In this document: piece after piece, positions 7,851 to 14,052 of the stretch
Layout: each line of letters opens with the position of its first letter
How positions within the stretch are numbered: position 1 is the first letter of the stretch
From: CAZMUQ01 sp964569845
GTDB lineage: Archaea > Thermoproteota > Bathyarchaeia > Hecatellales > Hecatellaceae
Length of the DNA: 14,052 nt
Direction: 5' to 3'
NCBI GenBank assembly: GCA_964569845.1
Contig: CAZMUQ010000026.1
Span: forward strand, 1 to 14,052
Position numbers and translations under genes: made by a program
Notes under the pieces: generated by a model
Databases searched by the model: none
Seen by the model: only the letters and a program-made list of their open reading frames with translations
What the model was told of the DNA's origin: nothing

Positions 7851-7896
7851 GTTCTGTGAACTTTGTAGTGGTTTAGTTTTGTAAAGTTTACAGAAC
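7851..7896. repeat. 14-bp inverted repeat (18-nt spacer) in the divergent intergenic region
   Basis: The arms 7851-7864 (GTTCTGTGAACTTT) and 7883-7896 (AAAGTTTACAGAAC) are inverted complements at 13 of 14 positions. The single difference is a G-T pair if the plus strand is read as RNA. The spacer is 18 nt. It lies between the DUF488 and PAC2 genes, just upstream of the TATA-like run at 7899-7910 that would serve the PAC2 pair, so it could be a regulator binding site or a hairpin in a leader or antisense RNA. Confidence 0.85.
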
Positions 7897-7916
7897 CCTA
7901 AAAATATATTATTATC
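7897..7916 (+). promoter_or_regulatory. Candidate TATA/BRE for the PAC2 pair
   Basis: CCTAAAAATATATT (7897-7910) followed by ATTAT is the best archaeal TATA-like run upstream of the PAC2 start at 7977. It would place transcription start near 7935, giving a leader of about 40 nt. A second, weaker A+T block (CTTTAAATT, 7923-7931) lies nearer the gene. Both are by eye. Confidence 0.4.
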
Positions 7917-7976
7917 GTTAGACTTTAAATTCCTTAAATATGGGTAAGAACAGAAAAAGTATAGGTTGTAAGGGGG

Positions 7977-8771
7977 ATGACTTTAAGGGTTAAATGCTTA
8001 ATTTCTGAGTTAAGCTTAAATCAACCGTATCTCCTGTGTGGAACAATAGATAGTAGTTTAATAGCTAAACAGGTTGTCGACTATCTTATAGGAAAGCTTG
8101 ATGCTAAACTTTTTAGGGAAATTTACTCAAACTATTTTCCATCTTATGTACTTGTTAAAAATGATGGAACTGTTGAATTAATGAGAAATGAACTGTATTT
8201 TTGGAGAAATGATAAGCAAAAAAATGATCTAATGTTTTTTACAGGGAATACTCAACCTTTAACACCAGAAGGTCAATATGAAGTTGCATATGAGGTTTTA
8301 AACTTAGCTGGAGAGCTTAATGTTAAGAAGGTTTTTACTTTTTCAGCTTATCCTGTTAAAGGATACTCCAACAATGGTAAACCTAAGGTTTATGCTGTTG
8401 CAACGGAGAAAAAAACATTAAATGAGCTTGAAGGGTACGATGTTAAAATCCTGGATAAAGGTTATGTTAGAGGTTTAAATGGCTTAATCTTTGGATTAGC
8501 TAAACTTAAAAAAATAAGTGGGATCTGTTTTTTTGCTGAAACAGTAAGCTATTTAACGCCTTCAGGAAGAATGGTTGTAGATGTAAAACCTGTTCAAGCA
8601 ATCCTGGAAACTTTAACGAAATTTTTAGATATTAAAGTTGACCTAACAGAGATAGAAAAGCAGGTAAAGGTGACCGAAGATTTTATCAAAAAACTAGAAG
8701 AAATCGAACGTCAAGCATTAGAGGAACTCTCAAAAACGTTTGCACCTAAAAAACAAACCTACTATATTTAG
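7977..8771 (+). CDS. PAC2 family protein with HbYX-like C-terminus (PbaB-like proteasome chaperone/activator candidate)
   Basis: The 264-residue protein belongs to the PAC2 family, which includes eukaryotic proteasome assembly chaperones and the archaeal PbaA/PbaB proteins. Visible family features are the N-terminal strand-loop LLCGTIDSSLIAKQVVDYL (18-36), EGQYEVAYEVLNLAG (98-112), the KKVFTFSAYPV strand (117-127) and GYVRGLNGLIFGLAKL (162-177). The last 40 residues form a charged helix followed by the end ...TYYI. Its final three residues, Y-Y-I, fit the hydrophobic-Tyr-any motif used by proteasome activators to dock on the 20S core. That docking role is inferred. A purine-rich AGGGGG abuts the ATG with no spacer, too close for a normal Shine-Dalgarno. 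The second PAC2 gene follows after 33 nt and is probably co-transcribed. Confidence 0.85.
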   Translation: MTLRVKCLISELSLNQPYLLCGTIDSSLIAKQVVDYLIGKLDAKLFREIYSNYFPSYVLVKNDGTVELMRNELYFWRNDKQKNDLMFFTGNTQPLTPEGQYEVAYEVLNLAGELNVKKVFTFSAYPVKGYSNNGKPKVYAVATEKKTLNELEGYDVKILDKGYVRGLNGLIFGLAKLKKISGICFFAETVSYLTPSGRMVVDVKPVQAILETLTKFLDIKVDLTEIEKQVKVTEDFIKKLEEIERQALEELSKTFAPKKQTYYI

Positions 8772-8804
8772 CCTCTAAACAGTTTAGTAGGGCTAGATTA
8801 AACA

Positions 8805-9530
8805 TTGAATAAGAAAGAAAAAGAGATTATAAGCCTGTTTGAGGAAAAAAACAATTTAAAAATTAGGCTTAAATTTTTTCCCTCCTTAACTAACCCAATA
8901 GCTGTTGTGGGTTCACCTGGTTTACGCTCTGTTGGAAAACTTGCTTTAAATAGTTTAGTTAAAAAACTTAAAGCAAAACTTTTCCTACAAATTTACTCTA
9001 AGAGTTTCCCTGTATTTTACGAAACAAAACCTTCATACGCTCCCATGCCTGGTTTCCTTGGAGATGCTGGTGTTAAATTTAAGAATTCTAAGTTTATACT
9101 TCCAAAAGTTAACTTTTACTTTGCAGTTAAACCTGAAATTATCCTTGTAAGAGGTTATCATGCAAATTTTCAAGGTCAATATGAGGTTGCATGGGGAGTT
9201 CTAGATTTACTTGAAAAATTTAATGTTAAAAAGATGATAGTCCTTGCAGGTTATGGTATGGATGGACCTGAAGTTTGCTGTGCAGCAACAAAAAAAGAGC
9301 TTTTAGATGAAGCTAAAAAAAATTTTGGTTTAGATGTTGGTTATGAAGGACCATTTATGGGTTTCTCTGGGCTTATTTTTGGGTTAGCTATTCTTAAAAA
9401 TATTGATGCATTATGTCTCTTTGGTAAAACCCAACCTTATCCAGAAAATCCTGAAAAACCTGACCCTGAAGCTGCAGAAAAAGTTTATTTGAAGCTTTGC
9501 CAGATGCTAGGTTTAAATTCTAACCTATAA
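8805..9530 (+). CDS. PAC2 family protein, second of a tandem pair (PbaA-like candidate)
   Basis: This 241-residue paralogue of the preceding gene shares GQYEVAWGVLDL (residues about 124-135; compare GQYEVAYEVLNL upstream), NVKKMIVLAGYGMDG (about 140-154) and GFSGLIFGLAILK (about 186-198). The N-terminal motif AVVGSPGLRSVGKLAL (33-48) is closer to the classical PAC2 pattern than that of its neighbour. It lacks the C-terminal helix and the Y-Y-I end of the first protein, so if the two act together only the first would dock on a proteasome. The start is TTG at 8805 with no convincing Shine-Dalgarno; no better start keeps the N-terminal strand. Archaeal PAC2 proteins such as PbaA and PbaB form complexes, so a heteromeric assembly of these two is a reasonable inference. 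Confidence 0.85.
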   Translation: MNKKEKEIISLFEEKNNLKIRLKFFPSLTNPIAVVGSPGLRSVGKLALNSLVKKLKAKLFLQIYSKSFPVFYETKPSYAPMPGFLGDAGVKFKNSKFILPKVNFYFAVKPEIILVRGYHANFQGQYEVAWGVLDLLEKFNVKKMIVLAGYGMDGPEVCCAATKKELLDEAKKNFGLDVGYEGPFMGFSGLIFGLAILKNIDALCLFGKTQPYPENPEKPDPEAAEKVYLKLCQMLGLNSNL

Positions 9531-9541
9531 AATCCTAACCC

Positions 9542-9558
9542 TAAAATAATTTATTTTA
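9542..9558. terminator. A+T palindrome between convergent genes, possible bidirectional terminator
   Basis: TAAAATAA at 9542-9549 and TTATTTTA at 9551-9558 are perfect 8-bp inverted arms around one base, filling most of the 29-nt gap between the convergent PAC2 and glmS genes. A stable hairpin cannot form without opening several A-U pairs. The T-runs on both strands are the kind that stop archaeal RNA polymerase, so this is more likely a T-tract terminator than a hairpin one. Confidence 0.35.
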
Positions 9559-9559
9559 C

Positions 9560-11380
9560 TTACACGACTGTTACAGATTTTGCTAGATTTCTAGGCTTAT
9601 CTGGATCTAAATTTTTCTCTACAGCCATATAGTATGCAAAAAGTTGAAGTGGAATTATGTAGGGTATGGGTGTTAATATCTCAGGTATACCTTTAGGTAT
9701 TTCAATGTAATTATCAAGGTTCTTTAAAACTTCATCACCTTCCTCAACAATGCCTATAATTGTTGCCCCTCTGCTTTTCATTTCAATAATGTTATTAACC
9801 ATAGGTCTATAAGTTTCCCCTTTAGGACATATGCATATAACCGGGATTCCAGGCTCTATGAGGCTTATAGGCCCATGCTTACTTTCCCCAGCAGGATAAG
9901 CAATGCATGGAATGTAGGAAACTTCTAAAAGCTTTAATCTTCCTTCTAAAGCTGTTGCAAAATTAACTCCTCTAGCAAGAAAAACAAATAAGTTTTTATT
10001 TTTAAATTTTGATGCAAGTTTTTTAACATTTTCCTCCTGCTCATCAAGAATTTTCTCAACAAGTTTAGGCATCTCATAAAGCTTACTCTTAATATTGTCA
10101 AAATCTTCTTGGGAAATTTTACCTTTAACTTTTGCAAGATTTAGGGCTAAAATTGTTAAAACTGCAAGCTGAGCTGTAAAGGTTTTAGTTGCAGCTACAC
10201 CAATTTCAGGACCTGAATTTTGGCATAAATAAGCTCTTGAAACTCTTGTAAGGGTTGAACCTATAACATTTGTTAAACCCAAAATTGTTGCAGCTTTAAA
10301 TCTTGCATGGTCGATGGCTCTAAGAACATCAGCTGTTTCTCCGGATTGGCTTACAGCAAGGATGGTAGTATCAATGTTAACATATTCTCCAAATTGTTCA
10401 ATAAATTCTGAAGCTACAACAGGATAAGTTAAGGTTTTTGCAAGCTTACTAAAAATATATGAACCTGCAATGCATGCATGGTGAGATGTACCTGAAGCTA
10501 GAAGGAAAATTTCTTTAGCTCTACTAAGAAATACTGTTAAAAGGTCTACGTATCTTTGCTGAACTCTTAAAGCTTCACGTAAAGATTCTGGTTGTTCATG
10601 GATCTCTTTAAGCATAAAGTGGGGATATCCACCTTTTATGGCACTTTCAAAACTCCAAGTAATAGTTTTAGCTTTTCTTGAAACCAGAGAGCCATCTTCA
10701 ATTTTTTCGAGAATTAAGTCTTTAAGACTTAAAGTAGCTATTTCCCCATCATAAACCTCTAAAATATCCCTTGTTAATGGTAATAAGGCTGGAATGTCTG
10801 AAGCACAGAAGTACCCTTTATCTGATAAACCAATTATAAGAGGACTTTCCCTTCTTGCTGTAAGTAAAAGGTCTGGTTCAAGACTACAAATTGCAGCTAT
10901 AGCATACGAACCCTTAAGCCTTTTAACAGCTTCCCTGAAAGCTTTAACAAAATTTAAGCCATTTTTAAGGTTTTCCTCTATAAGATGTGGAATAACTTCA
11001 GTATCTGTTTTAGAAATAAAGATGTGACCTTTTGCTTCAAGCTCCCTTTTAAGCTCCTCAAAATTTTCAATTATACCGTTATGAACAACAGCAATTTGAT
11101 TTTTACAATCTAAATGTGGGTGAGCATTAATTTTTGAGGGAGCTCCATGAGTTGCCCATCTAGTATGAGCTATTCCTATTCTTCCTGGAAGCTCATCAAG
11201 ATTAAGAGCTTTATGAATTTCATCAATTTTTCCAGCATCCTTTTTTACATAAAGCTTTCCATCATGAATTGTTGCTTCTCCCGCTGAATCATAACCCCGA
11301 TATTCTAAGATTTTTAAGGATTTATGTAAAACTGGTGCTGCATCTCCAGTTTTAAGTATACATCCAAAGATTCCGCACAA
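9560..11380 (-). CDS. glmS: Glutamine--fructose-6-phosphate aminotransferase (isomerizing), GlmS
   Basis: This enzyme makes glucosamine-6-phosphate from fructose-6-phosphate and glutamine, the entry to UDP-GlcNAc for surface glycans. The N-terminal class II glutaminase domain begins with the nucleophile Cys2 (CGIFGC) and shows YRGYDSAG, HTRWATHG (72-79), HNGIIEN and TDTEVI. Two sugar isomerase domains follow (ASGTSHHA and SQSGETADV in the first, LARGVNFATALEGRLKL and PAGESKHGPI in the second), and the chain ends in the typical PRNLAKSVTV. The open frame extends 11 codons further upstream to 11413. Cys must be residue 1 after Met removal, so I place the start at TTG 11380, directly before the Cys codon, with AGGAAG upstream. 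That gives 606 residues. It lies downstream of asd on the same strand; a TTAAATTTT near 11412-11420 could be its own promoter. Confidence 0.96.
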   Translation of the reverse strand: MCGIFGCILKTGDAAPVLHKSLKILEYRGYDSAGEATIHDGKLYVKKDAGKIDEIHKALNLDELPGRIGIAHTRWATHGAPSKINAHPHLDCKNQIAVVHNGIIENFEELKRELEAKGHIFISKTDTEVIPHLIEENLKNGLNFVKAFREAVKRLKGSYAIAAICSLEPDLLLTARRESPLIIGLSDKGYFCASDIPALLPLTRDILEVYDGEIATLSLKDLILEKIEDGSLVSRKAKTITWSFESAIKGGYPHFMLKEIHEQPESLREALRVQQRYVDLLTVFLSRAKEIFLLASGTSHHACIAGSYIFSKLAKTLTYPVVASEFIEQFGEYVNIDTTILAVSQSGETADVLRAIDHARFKAATILGLTNVIGSTLTRVSRAYLCQNSGPEIGVAATKTFTAQLAVLTILALNLAKVKGKISQEDFDNIKSKLYEMPKLVEKILDEQEENVKKLASKFKNKNLFVFLARGVNFATALEGRLKLLEVSYIPCIAYPAGESKHGPISLIEPGIPVICICPKGETYRPMVNNIIEMKSRGATIIGIVEEGDEVLKNLDNYIEIPKGIPEILTPIPYIIPLQLFAYYMAVEKNLDPDKPRNLAKSVTVV

Positions 11381-11433
11381 CTTTAATCTTCCTAGAGAAA
11401 ATATTCTTAACAAAATTTAAGTATTACTTAGTC

Positions 11434-12075
11434 TTAAAACACGTTTTCCACTAAAATTGTTTCTCCAGCTAAAACTTTCATTCCTTTTACTCCCTTAATC
11501 TTTACATTATCCATACTTGGAATAATTAAGTCTACATGAGAACCAAAATGTACTCTACCTATACGTTGCCCAATAACAACATTATCTCCTTCCTTAACAT
11601 AGCAGTCAATTTTACCTATTATTAAGGCTGCAATCTGAATAATGGCAACATAAAAACCTTTTGGATGCTGAATAACTATTACATTCCTCCTGTTTAATGT
11701 TCTAAATCTTGGGTTTCCAAGTCTTAAACGCTTACCCTTAAAGCTTTTAATCATAACAACCTTACCATTAATCGGAGAACGGTTCACATGAACATCAAAA
11801 GGAGACATATAGATGCCGAAAATGTATCCATCTTTAATTGGTAAATCAATCCAGGTAAGATTTTTAAGCTCAATTTTCTCATCCTGGATTCCCCTTATAG
11901 CTCCATTTTCAATTTTATCCAGGTAAATTAGTTTCCCATCGGCTGGTGAAACTATGATGTTATCATTCTCAGCAACTTCTCTTTCAGGATCTCTATAAAA
12001 GTATAGCAGAAAAGCTATAACTGGGAAAAGTACTGTTATTGCTAATAGTGCTTGGAAAGTTGAGTTTAACATCAT
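11434..12075 (-). CDS. asd: Archaetidylserine (phosphatidylserine) decarboxylase, short pyruvoyl type
   Basis: The 213-residue membrane-associated enzyme decarboxylates the serine head group of archaetidylserine to give archaetidylethanolamine, by analogy with bacterial Psd. An N-terminal hydrophobic segment (8-26) is followed by FYRDPER (26-32), SPADG (43-47), MSPFDVHVNRSPINGKV (90-106) and HFGSHVDLIIP (176-186). Within the last, the Gly178-Ser179 bond is the expected self-cleavage site that creates the pyruvoyl group, and D46, H96 and S179 correspond to the catalytic set. Length matches the compact Psd form of archaea and many bacteria. ATG codons at 12075 and 12072 are both possible starts. 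glmS follows on the same strand after 53 nt. No archaetidylserine synthase gene is present here, so the substrate is taken from the archaeal context. Confidence 0.9.
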   Translation of the reverse strand: MMLNSTFQALLAITVLFPVIAFLLYFYRDPEREVAENDNIIVSPADGKLIYLDKIENGAIRGIQDEKIELKNLTWIDLPIKDGYIFGIYMSPFDVHVNRSPINGKVVMIKSFKGKRLRLGNPRFRTLNRRNVIVIQHPKGFYVAIIQIAALIIGKIDCYVKEGDNVVIGQRIGRVHFGSHVDLIIPSMDNVKIKGVKGMKVLAGETILVENVF

Positions 12076-12103
12076 TTTTGTTTTCCAGTTAATGTTATAG
12101 TAA

Positions 12104-12128
12104 GATTTATTTTAAGCATAGTTTATCA
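12104..12128. promoter_or_regulatory. Candidate divergent promoter between asd and amzA
   Basis: The 74-nt gap between the two divergent starts contains an A+T block, GATTTATTTTAAG (about 12104-12116). It is placed 30-40 nt from both start codons and could act as a TATA element in both directions. A GTTTATC at 12121-12127 lies about 25 nt before the amzA ATG and would fit a leaderless transcript. No Shine-Dalgarno is visible before amzA. Confidence 0.35.
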
Positions 12129-12149
12129 AGCTTATATAGGTTTACCAGC

Positions 12150-12707
12150 ATGGATACGCCTAAAATCAGCTTACTTTACATCGAAGGCTTAAAGCTTAAT
12201 TTAGCTAGTAGTGTTGAAAAGCATGTTGAAAATGTTTTCTTAGGTTTTAGTTGCGTAAGAGGTTTTGTTAGTAGGGATATTTTGAATGGTAGTTTTAATC
12301 CTGCTAGAAGACAGTATTATTCAACTATTATTCTTAGGAATCTTAAAGAGTATACCCATAAAATGGATGCTGAAAAATTTTTGTTAATAGTTGATGTTGA
12401 CCTATATGTTCCAAGGTTAAACTTTGTTTTTGGTGAAGCTTTATTTCCAGGAAAATTTGCTGTAGTTTCGGTTTTTAGACTTAAACCTGAATTTTATGGT
12501 GCAGCTGCGGATGATCTTCTACTTCTTTCTAGACTTAAGAAGGAGGTTATACATGAATTAGGGCATACTTTTGGTCTTTCTCATTGTGAAAACCCTAAAT
12601 GTGTAATGTACTTCTCTAACAGCATAATTGATACTGACAATAAGCTTGACACTTTTTGTAGTACTTGCAATCTGAAGCTTTTAAGGTTGATGGAAGGAGT
12701 TAGATGA
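12150..12707 (+). CDS. amzA: Archaemetzincin (zinc metalloprotease, peptidase M54)
   Basis: This 185-residue soluble metzincin-type zinc peptidase carries the diagnostic motif HELGHTFGLSHC (135-146). H135, H139 and H145 would bind the catalytic zinc and E136 would be the general base. The archaemetzincin second metal site is also complete: C146, C151 in ENPKCVMYF, and C170 and C173 in FCSTC. Methionine 153, after CV, is the Met-turn equivalent. Length is typical for archaeal AmzA. The N-terminal region (about 1-115) carries the small alpha/beta part of the fold. The last codons overlap the start of the presenilin-like gene by 4 nt (ATGA), so the two are translated from one message. Natural substrates of archaeal archaemetzincins are not established. 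Confidence 0.95.
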   Translation: MDTPKISLLYIEGLKLNLASSVEKHVENVFLGFSCVRGFVSRDILNGSFNPARRQYYSTIILRNLKEYTHKMDAEKFLLIVDVDLYVPRLNFVFGEALFPGKFAVVSVFRLKPEFYGAAADDLLLLSRLKKEVIHELGHTFGLSHCENPKCVMYFSNSIIDTDNKLDTFCSTCNLKLLRLMEGVR

Positions 12708-13549
12708 GCAACTTTAAAGTTAAAATCTACCATTTTCTGCCATTTCTTTTAACAATTCTTCTTTCAATATTATTTGCTTATATCCTCTTAAAGGCTTATA
12801 ATATTCCTCCTTTAAGGTTAACATTCCCTGTTAAAGGCTCATTTCTTTTTGATGCTTTCTACTTTACTCTTACTGTAGCTTTTGCTGGATTAGCAGTTTA
12901 CATGCTTAGTAAGCATAAACGGTTCAAAATTTTAAAAGTTCTTATATTTTTAAGCTACTTTACCATAGTTTTCATTCTTTACGTATTTTATCTCCCAGCA
13001 TTTTTATGGTTTATAGGGGTTTTTAATTTATCTCTAAGCTTGCCAGCCTTCTTTCTAGTATGTATAGTAGCTGCATCCCTTACTCTTTACTGTATTTTTG
13101 TTGTTAAAGGTTTACCTAGAAATATCTTAATCTTAGTTTTTGTGTCAAGTTTAGGGGCACTTTTAGGATTTACAATTCCAACTTTAAGCCTTACCACAAT
13201 TCTTCTTGCTCTCTCAATTTATGATGCTTTTGCTGTAAGTGTTGGACCGATTAGAAAACTTGTAACCCTTGCTGATAGCACCAGTAAATGGGTTTTAACT
13301 GAGCTCTCCTTCACATACAAAAACATCTTTATAGGTTTAGGTGACCTTATCCTTTACTCTTCTCTAATAGCTCACATCTACATTTTCTTTTCTCTCCAAA
13401 TATTTCTATTATGCTTTATCATAGTTCTTCTAGGAATATTTTTATCCCTAAAAATGCTTGAAAAATGGGGAATGTTTCCAGGGTTACCAATAACAATAAT
13501 TCCCCCAGTAATCCTCCTCTTAACAATAACCCTTTTTAATTTAACCTAA
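12704..13549 (+). CDS. Presenilin/signal-peptide-peptidase-like GxGD intramembrane aspartyl protease (A22 family)
   Basis: The 281-residue polytopic protein has about nine membrane segments (roughly 10-30, 50-68, 76-96, 99-118, 117-135, 140-158, 160-178, 207-230, 232-252, with the last near 262-279; some of these may be one). The two catalytic aspartates are in place: D174 in SIYDAFAV and D214 in GLGDLILYS. The third signature, usually PAL near the C-terminus, reads PGLPI at 259-263, so Ala is replaced by Gly. Archaeal homologues such as MCMJR1 cleave substrates within the membrane. The ATG overlaps the amzA stop by 4 nt. Co-expression with a soluble zinc peptidase suggests sequential or linked proteolysis, which is an inference. 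No terminator hairpin is evident after the stop; the tRNA gene begins 44 nt downstream. Confidence 0.87.
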   Translation: MSNFKVKIYHFLPFLLTILLSILFAYILLKAYNIPPLRLTFPVKGSFLFDAFYFTLTVAFAGLAVYMLSKHKRFKILKVLIFLSYFTIVFILYVFYLPAFLWFIGVFNLSLSLPAFFLVCIVAASLTLYCIFVVKGLPRNILILVFVSSLGALLGFTIPTLSLTTILLALSIYDAFAVSVGPIRKLVTLADSTSKWVLTELSFTYKNIFIGLGDLILYSSLIAHIYIFFSLQIFLLCFIIVLLGIFLSLKMLEKWGMFPGLPITIIPPVILLLTITLFNLT

Positions 13550-13593
13550 ACACAAAAAACAGAAATATGACAAATAAAGTAAAATTTTTGGAT

Positions 13594-13668
13594 GCGGCCG
13601 TGGTCTAGACTGGACTAGGACAGGGGCCCTCCAAGCCCCTAACCCGGGTTCAAATCCCGGCGGCCGCA
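13594..13668 (+). tRNA. tRNA-Gly, anticodon UCC
   Basis: A complete 75-nt cloverleaf can be drawn. The acceptor pairs 13594-13600 with 13661-13667 (seven pairs, no mismatch). The D stem is 13603-13606 with 13618-13621 and holds a GG in the loop. The anticodon stem is 13623-13627 with 13635-13639, with loop CCTCCAA and anticodon TCC at 13630-13632. The T stem is 13644-13648 with 13656-13660, with loop TTCAAAT. The discriminator is A13668 and CCA is not encoded. There is no intron. Position 33 is C instead of the near-universal U. An AAATATG at 13563-13569 is a possible TATA element about 25 nt upstream. Confidence 0.93.
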
Positions 13669-13856
13669 TCATTTTCTTGGAGAGGAGTCTTGGATATTTA
13701 CTATTGTTTCAACTTCATTTTTTATTCGTTGTTTAGCATAAGAGTCATTTTCTAGTAAACAAATTCTTAATAACTCTTCAATTCTTTGACCTAAAGTGTA
13801 AAATTTGCTTGCAAATTCCCCTAATAGTTCTTACCCAAAATGACTTTATCTTCCAA
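13669..13856 (-). pseudogene. Small helical ORF apparently broken by a one-base deletion, downstream of the HEPN gene
   Basis: After a strong ribosome binding site, GGAGAGG at 13864-13870, a TTG at 13856 opens a frame that stops after 11 codons. The next frame then reads for 52 codons to a TGA at 13669-13671, with no start of its own and with charged, helix-forming content (KFYTLGQRIEELLRICLLEN, then KQRIKNEVETIV). Adding one base near 13830 joins them into a 62-residue protein beginning MEDKVILGKELLGEF. That is why I read it as one gene with a one-nucleotide deletion or a sequencing error. Its stop abuts the 3' end of the convergent tRNA gene. The family is not recognised. Confidence 0.45.
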
Positions 13857-13879
13857 AATTTTACCTCTCCTAATTAAAC

Positions 13880-14052
13880 TTAAATTTTAACTTTTCTGAG
13901 GATCGCCTTAGCTTTCCTTAAGAAAATTTTTGCATCTTCTATAACGCTTACAGCTCCTTCTTCAGAAAATCTATGAGCATAGTCTGCTTCTTCCCTTAAA
14001 TCCATAGCTTCACCAAATCTTTCAATACTATCTCCTAAACTTTTCTCTGTAT
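13880..14052 (-). CDS. HEPN-domain protein, C-terminal 56 residues (5' end outside the window)
   Basis: The visible 56 codons read through EADYAHRFSEEGAVSVIEDA and KIFLRKAKAILRKV, which matches the closing helix pair of archaeal HEPN-domain proteins (small helical proteins often paired with a minimal nucleotidyltransferase, many acting as RNases or toxin modules). The RxxxxH motif expected of the active RNase type would lie upstream and cannot be checked, although an H is visible in YAHRF. The frameshifted small ORF follows 24 nt downstream with its own ribosome binding site, so the two look like one operon. Whether a nucleotidyltransferase partner precedes it lies beyond the edge. Confidence 0.7.
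   Translation of the reverse strand, partial: TEKSLGDSIERFGEAMDLREEADYAHRFSEEGAVSVIEDAKIFLRKAKAILRKVKI

Noticed and set aside
9946..10137. Leftward 63-codon open frame inside glmS in another frame
   Set aside because: It overlaps the second isomerase domain of glmS, which is fully conserved; A+T-driven Lys/Leu content without features.
10794..11027. Rightward 77-codon open frame opposite glmS
   Set aside because: It is antisense to the glutaminase domain with no motif or ribosome binding site; a shadow frame.
1..14052. CRISPR array, insertion sequence or integrated element
   Set aside because: No regularly spaced repeats, transposase or integrase gene, or tRNA 3'-end duplication was found by eye; the only exact long repeat is the in-frame pair at 4391 and 4673.

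Overview
The window comes from an archaeal genome that is low in G+C. The evidence is the gene content: a short pyruvoyl phosphatidylserine/archaetidylserine decarboxylase, an archaemetzincin, a presenilin-like GxGD membrane protease, a tandem pair of PAC2 proteasome-chaperone-like proteins, an archaeal class III (A24) prepilin/preflagellin peptidase, and a tRNA-Gly of archaeal type with no encoded CCA. TTG and GTG starts are common and several genes look leaderless. The mix fits a TACK/Bathyarchaeia-like lineage, but nothing here fixes the phylum.

Layout. Positions 84-7819 hold seven genes read leftward. In transcription order they are a DUF488 protein, an A24 peptidase, a secreted 723-residue protein with prenyltransferase-like alpha-barrel plus DUF4430 architecture, a membrane-anchored DUF4430 protein, an ECF transporter T component, a fused double EcfA ATPase and an ECF S component. 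The last four are separated by 2 nt or less, or overlap. Positions 7820-7976 form a divergent promoter region with a strong inverted repeat. Positions 7977-9530 hold two PAC2 genes read rightward. Positions 9560-12075 hold asd then glmS, read leftward. Positions 12150-13549 hold amzA and the presenilin-like protease, read rightward and overlapping by 4 nt. A tRNA-Gly(UCC) lies at 13594-13668. The right edge carries a small frameshifted ORF and the C-terminal end of a HEPN-domain gene, both read leftward.

The centrepiece is the five-gene module at 84-6531. It combines a complete ECF-type vitamin importer (A-A, T, S) with two extracytoplasmic proteins carrying DUF4430, the domain family related to the C-terminal beta-domain of mammalian intrinsic factor and transcobalamin. 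The larger one also has an alpha/alpha-barrel of QxxDGG repeats in front of DUF4430, the same domain order as mammalian intrinsic factor. I infer an archaeal corrinoid (B12-like) capture and uptake system in which the secreted protein binds ligand at the surface and hands it to the S component. The substrate is inferred from architecture and context and is not shown by the sequence.

The rest is mostly housekeeping: amino-sugar synthesis (glmS), polar lipid head-group formation (asd), proteasome-related PAC2 proteins and two unrelated kinds of GxGD aspartyl membrane protease. Points worth checking are the coupled amzA/presenilin-like pair, a C33 in the tRNA anticodon loop, a 38-bp exact repeat inside the large secreted-protein gene, and the glmS start.
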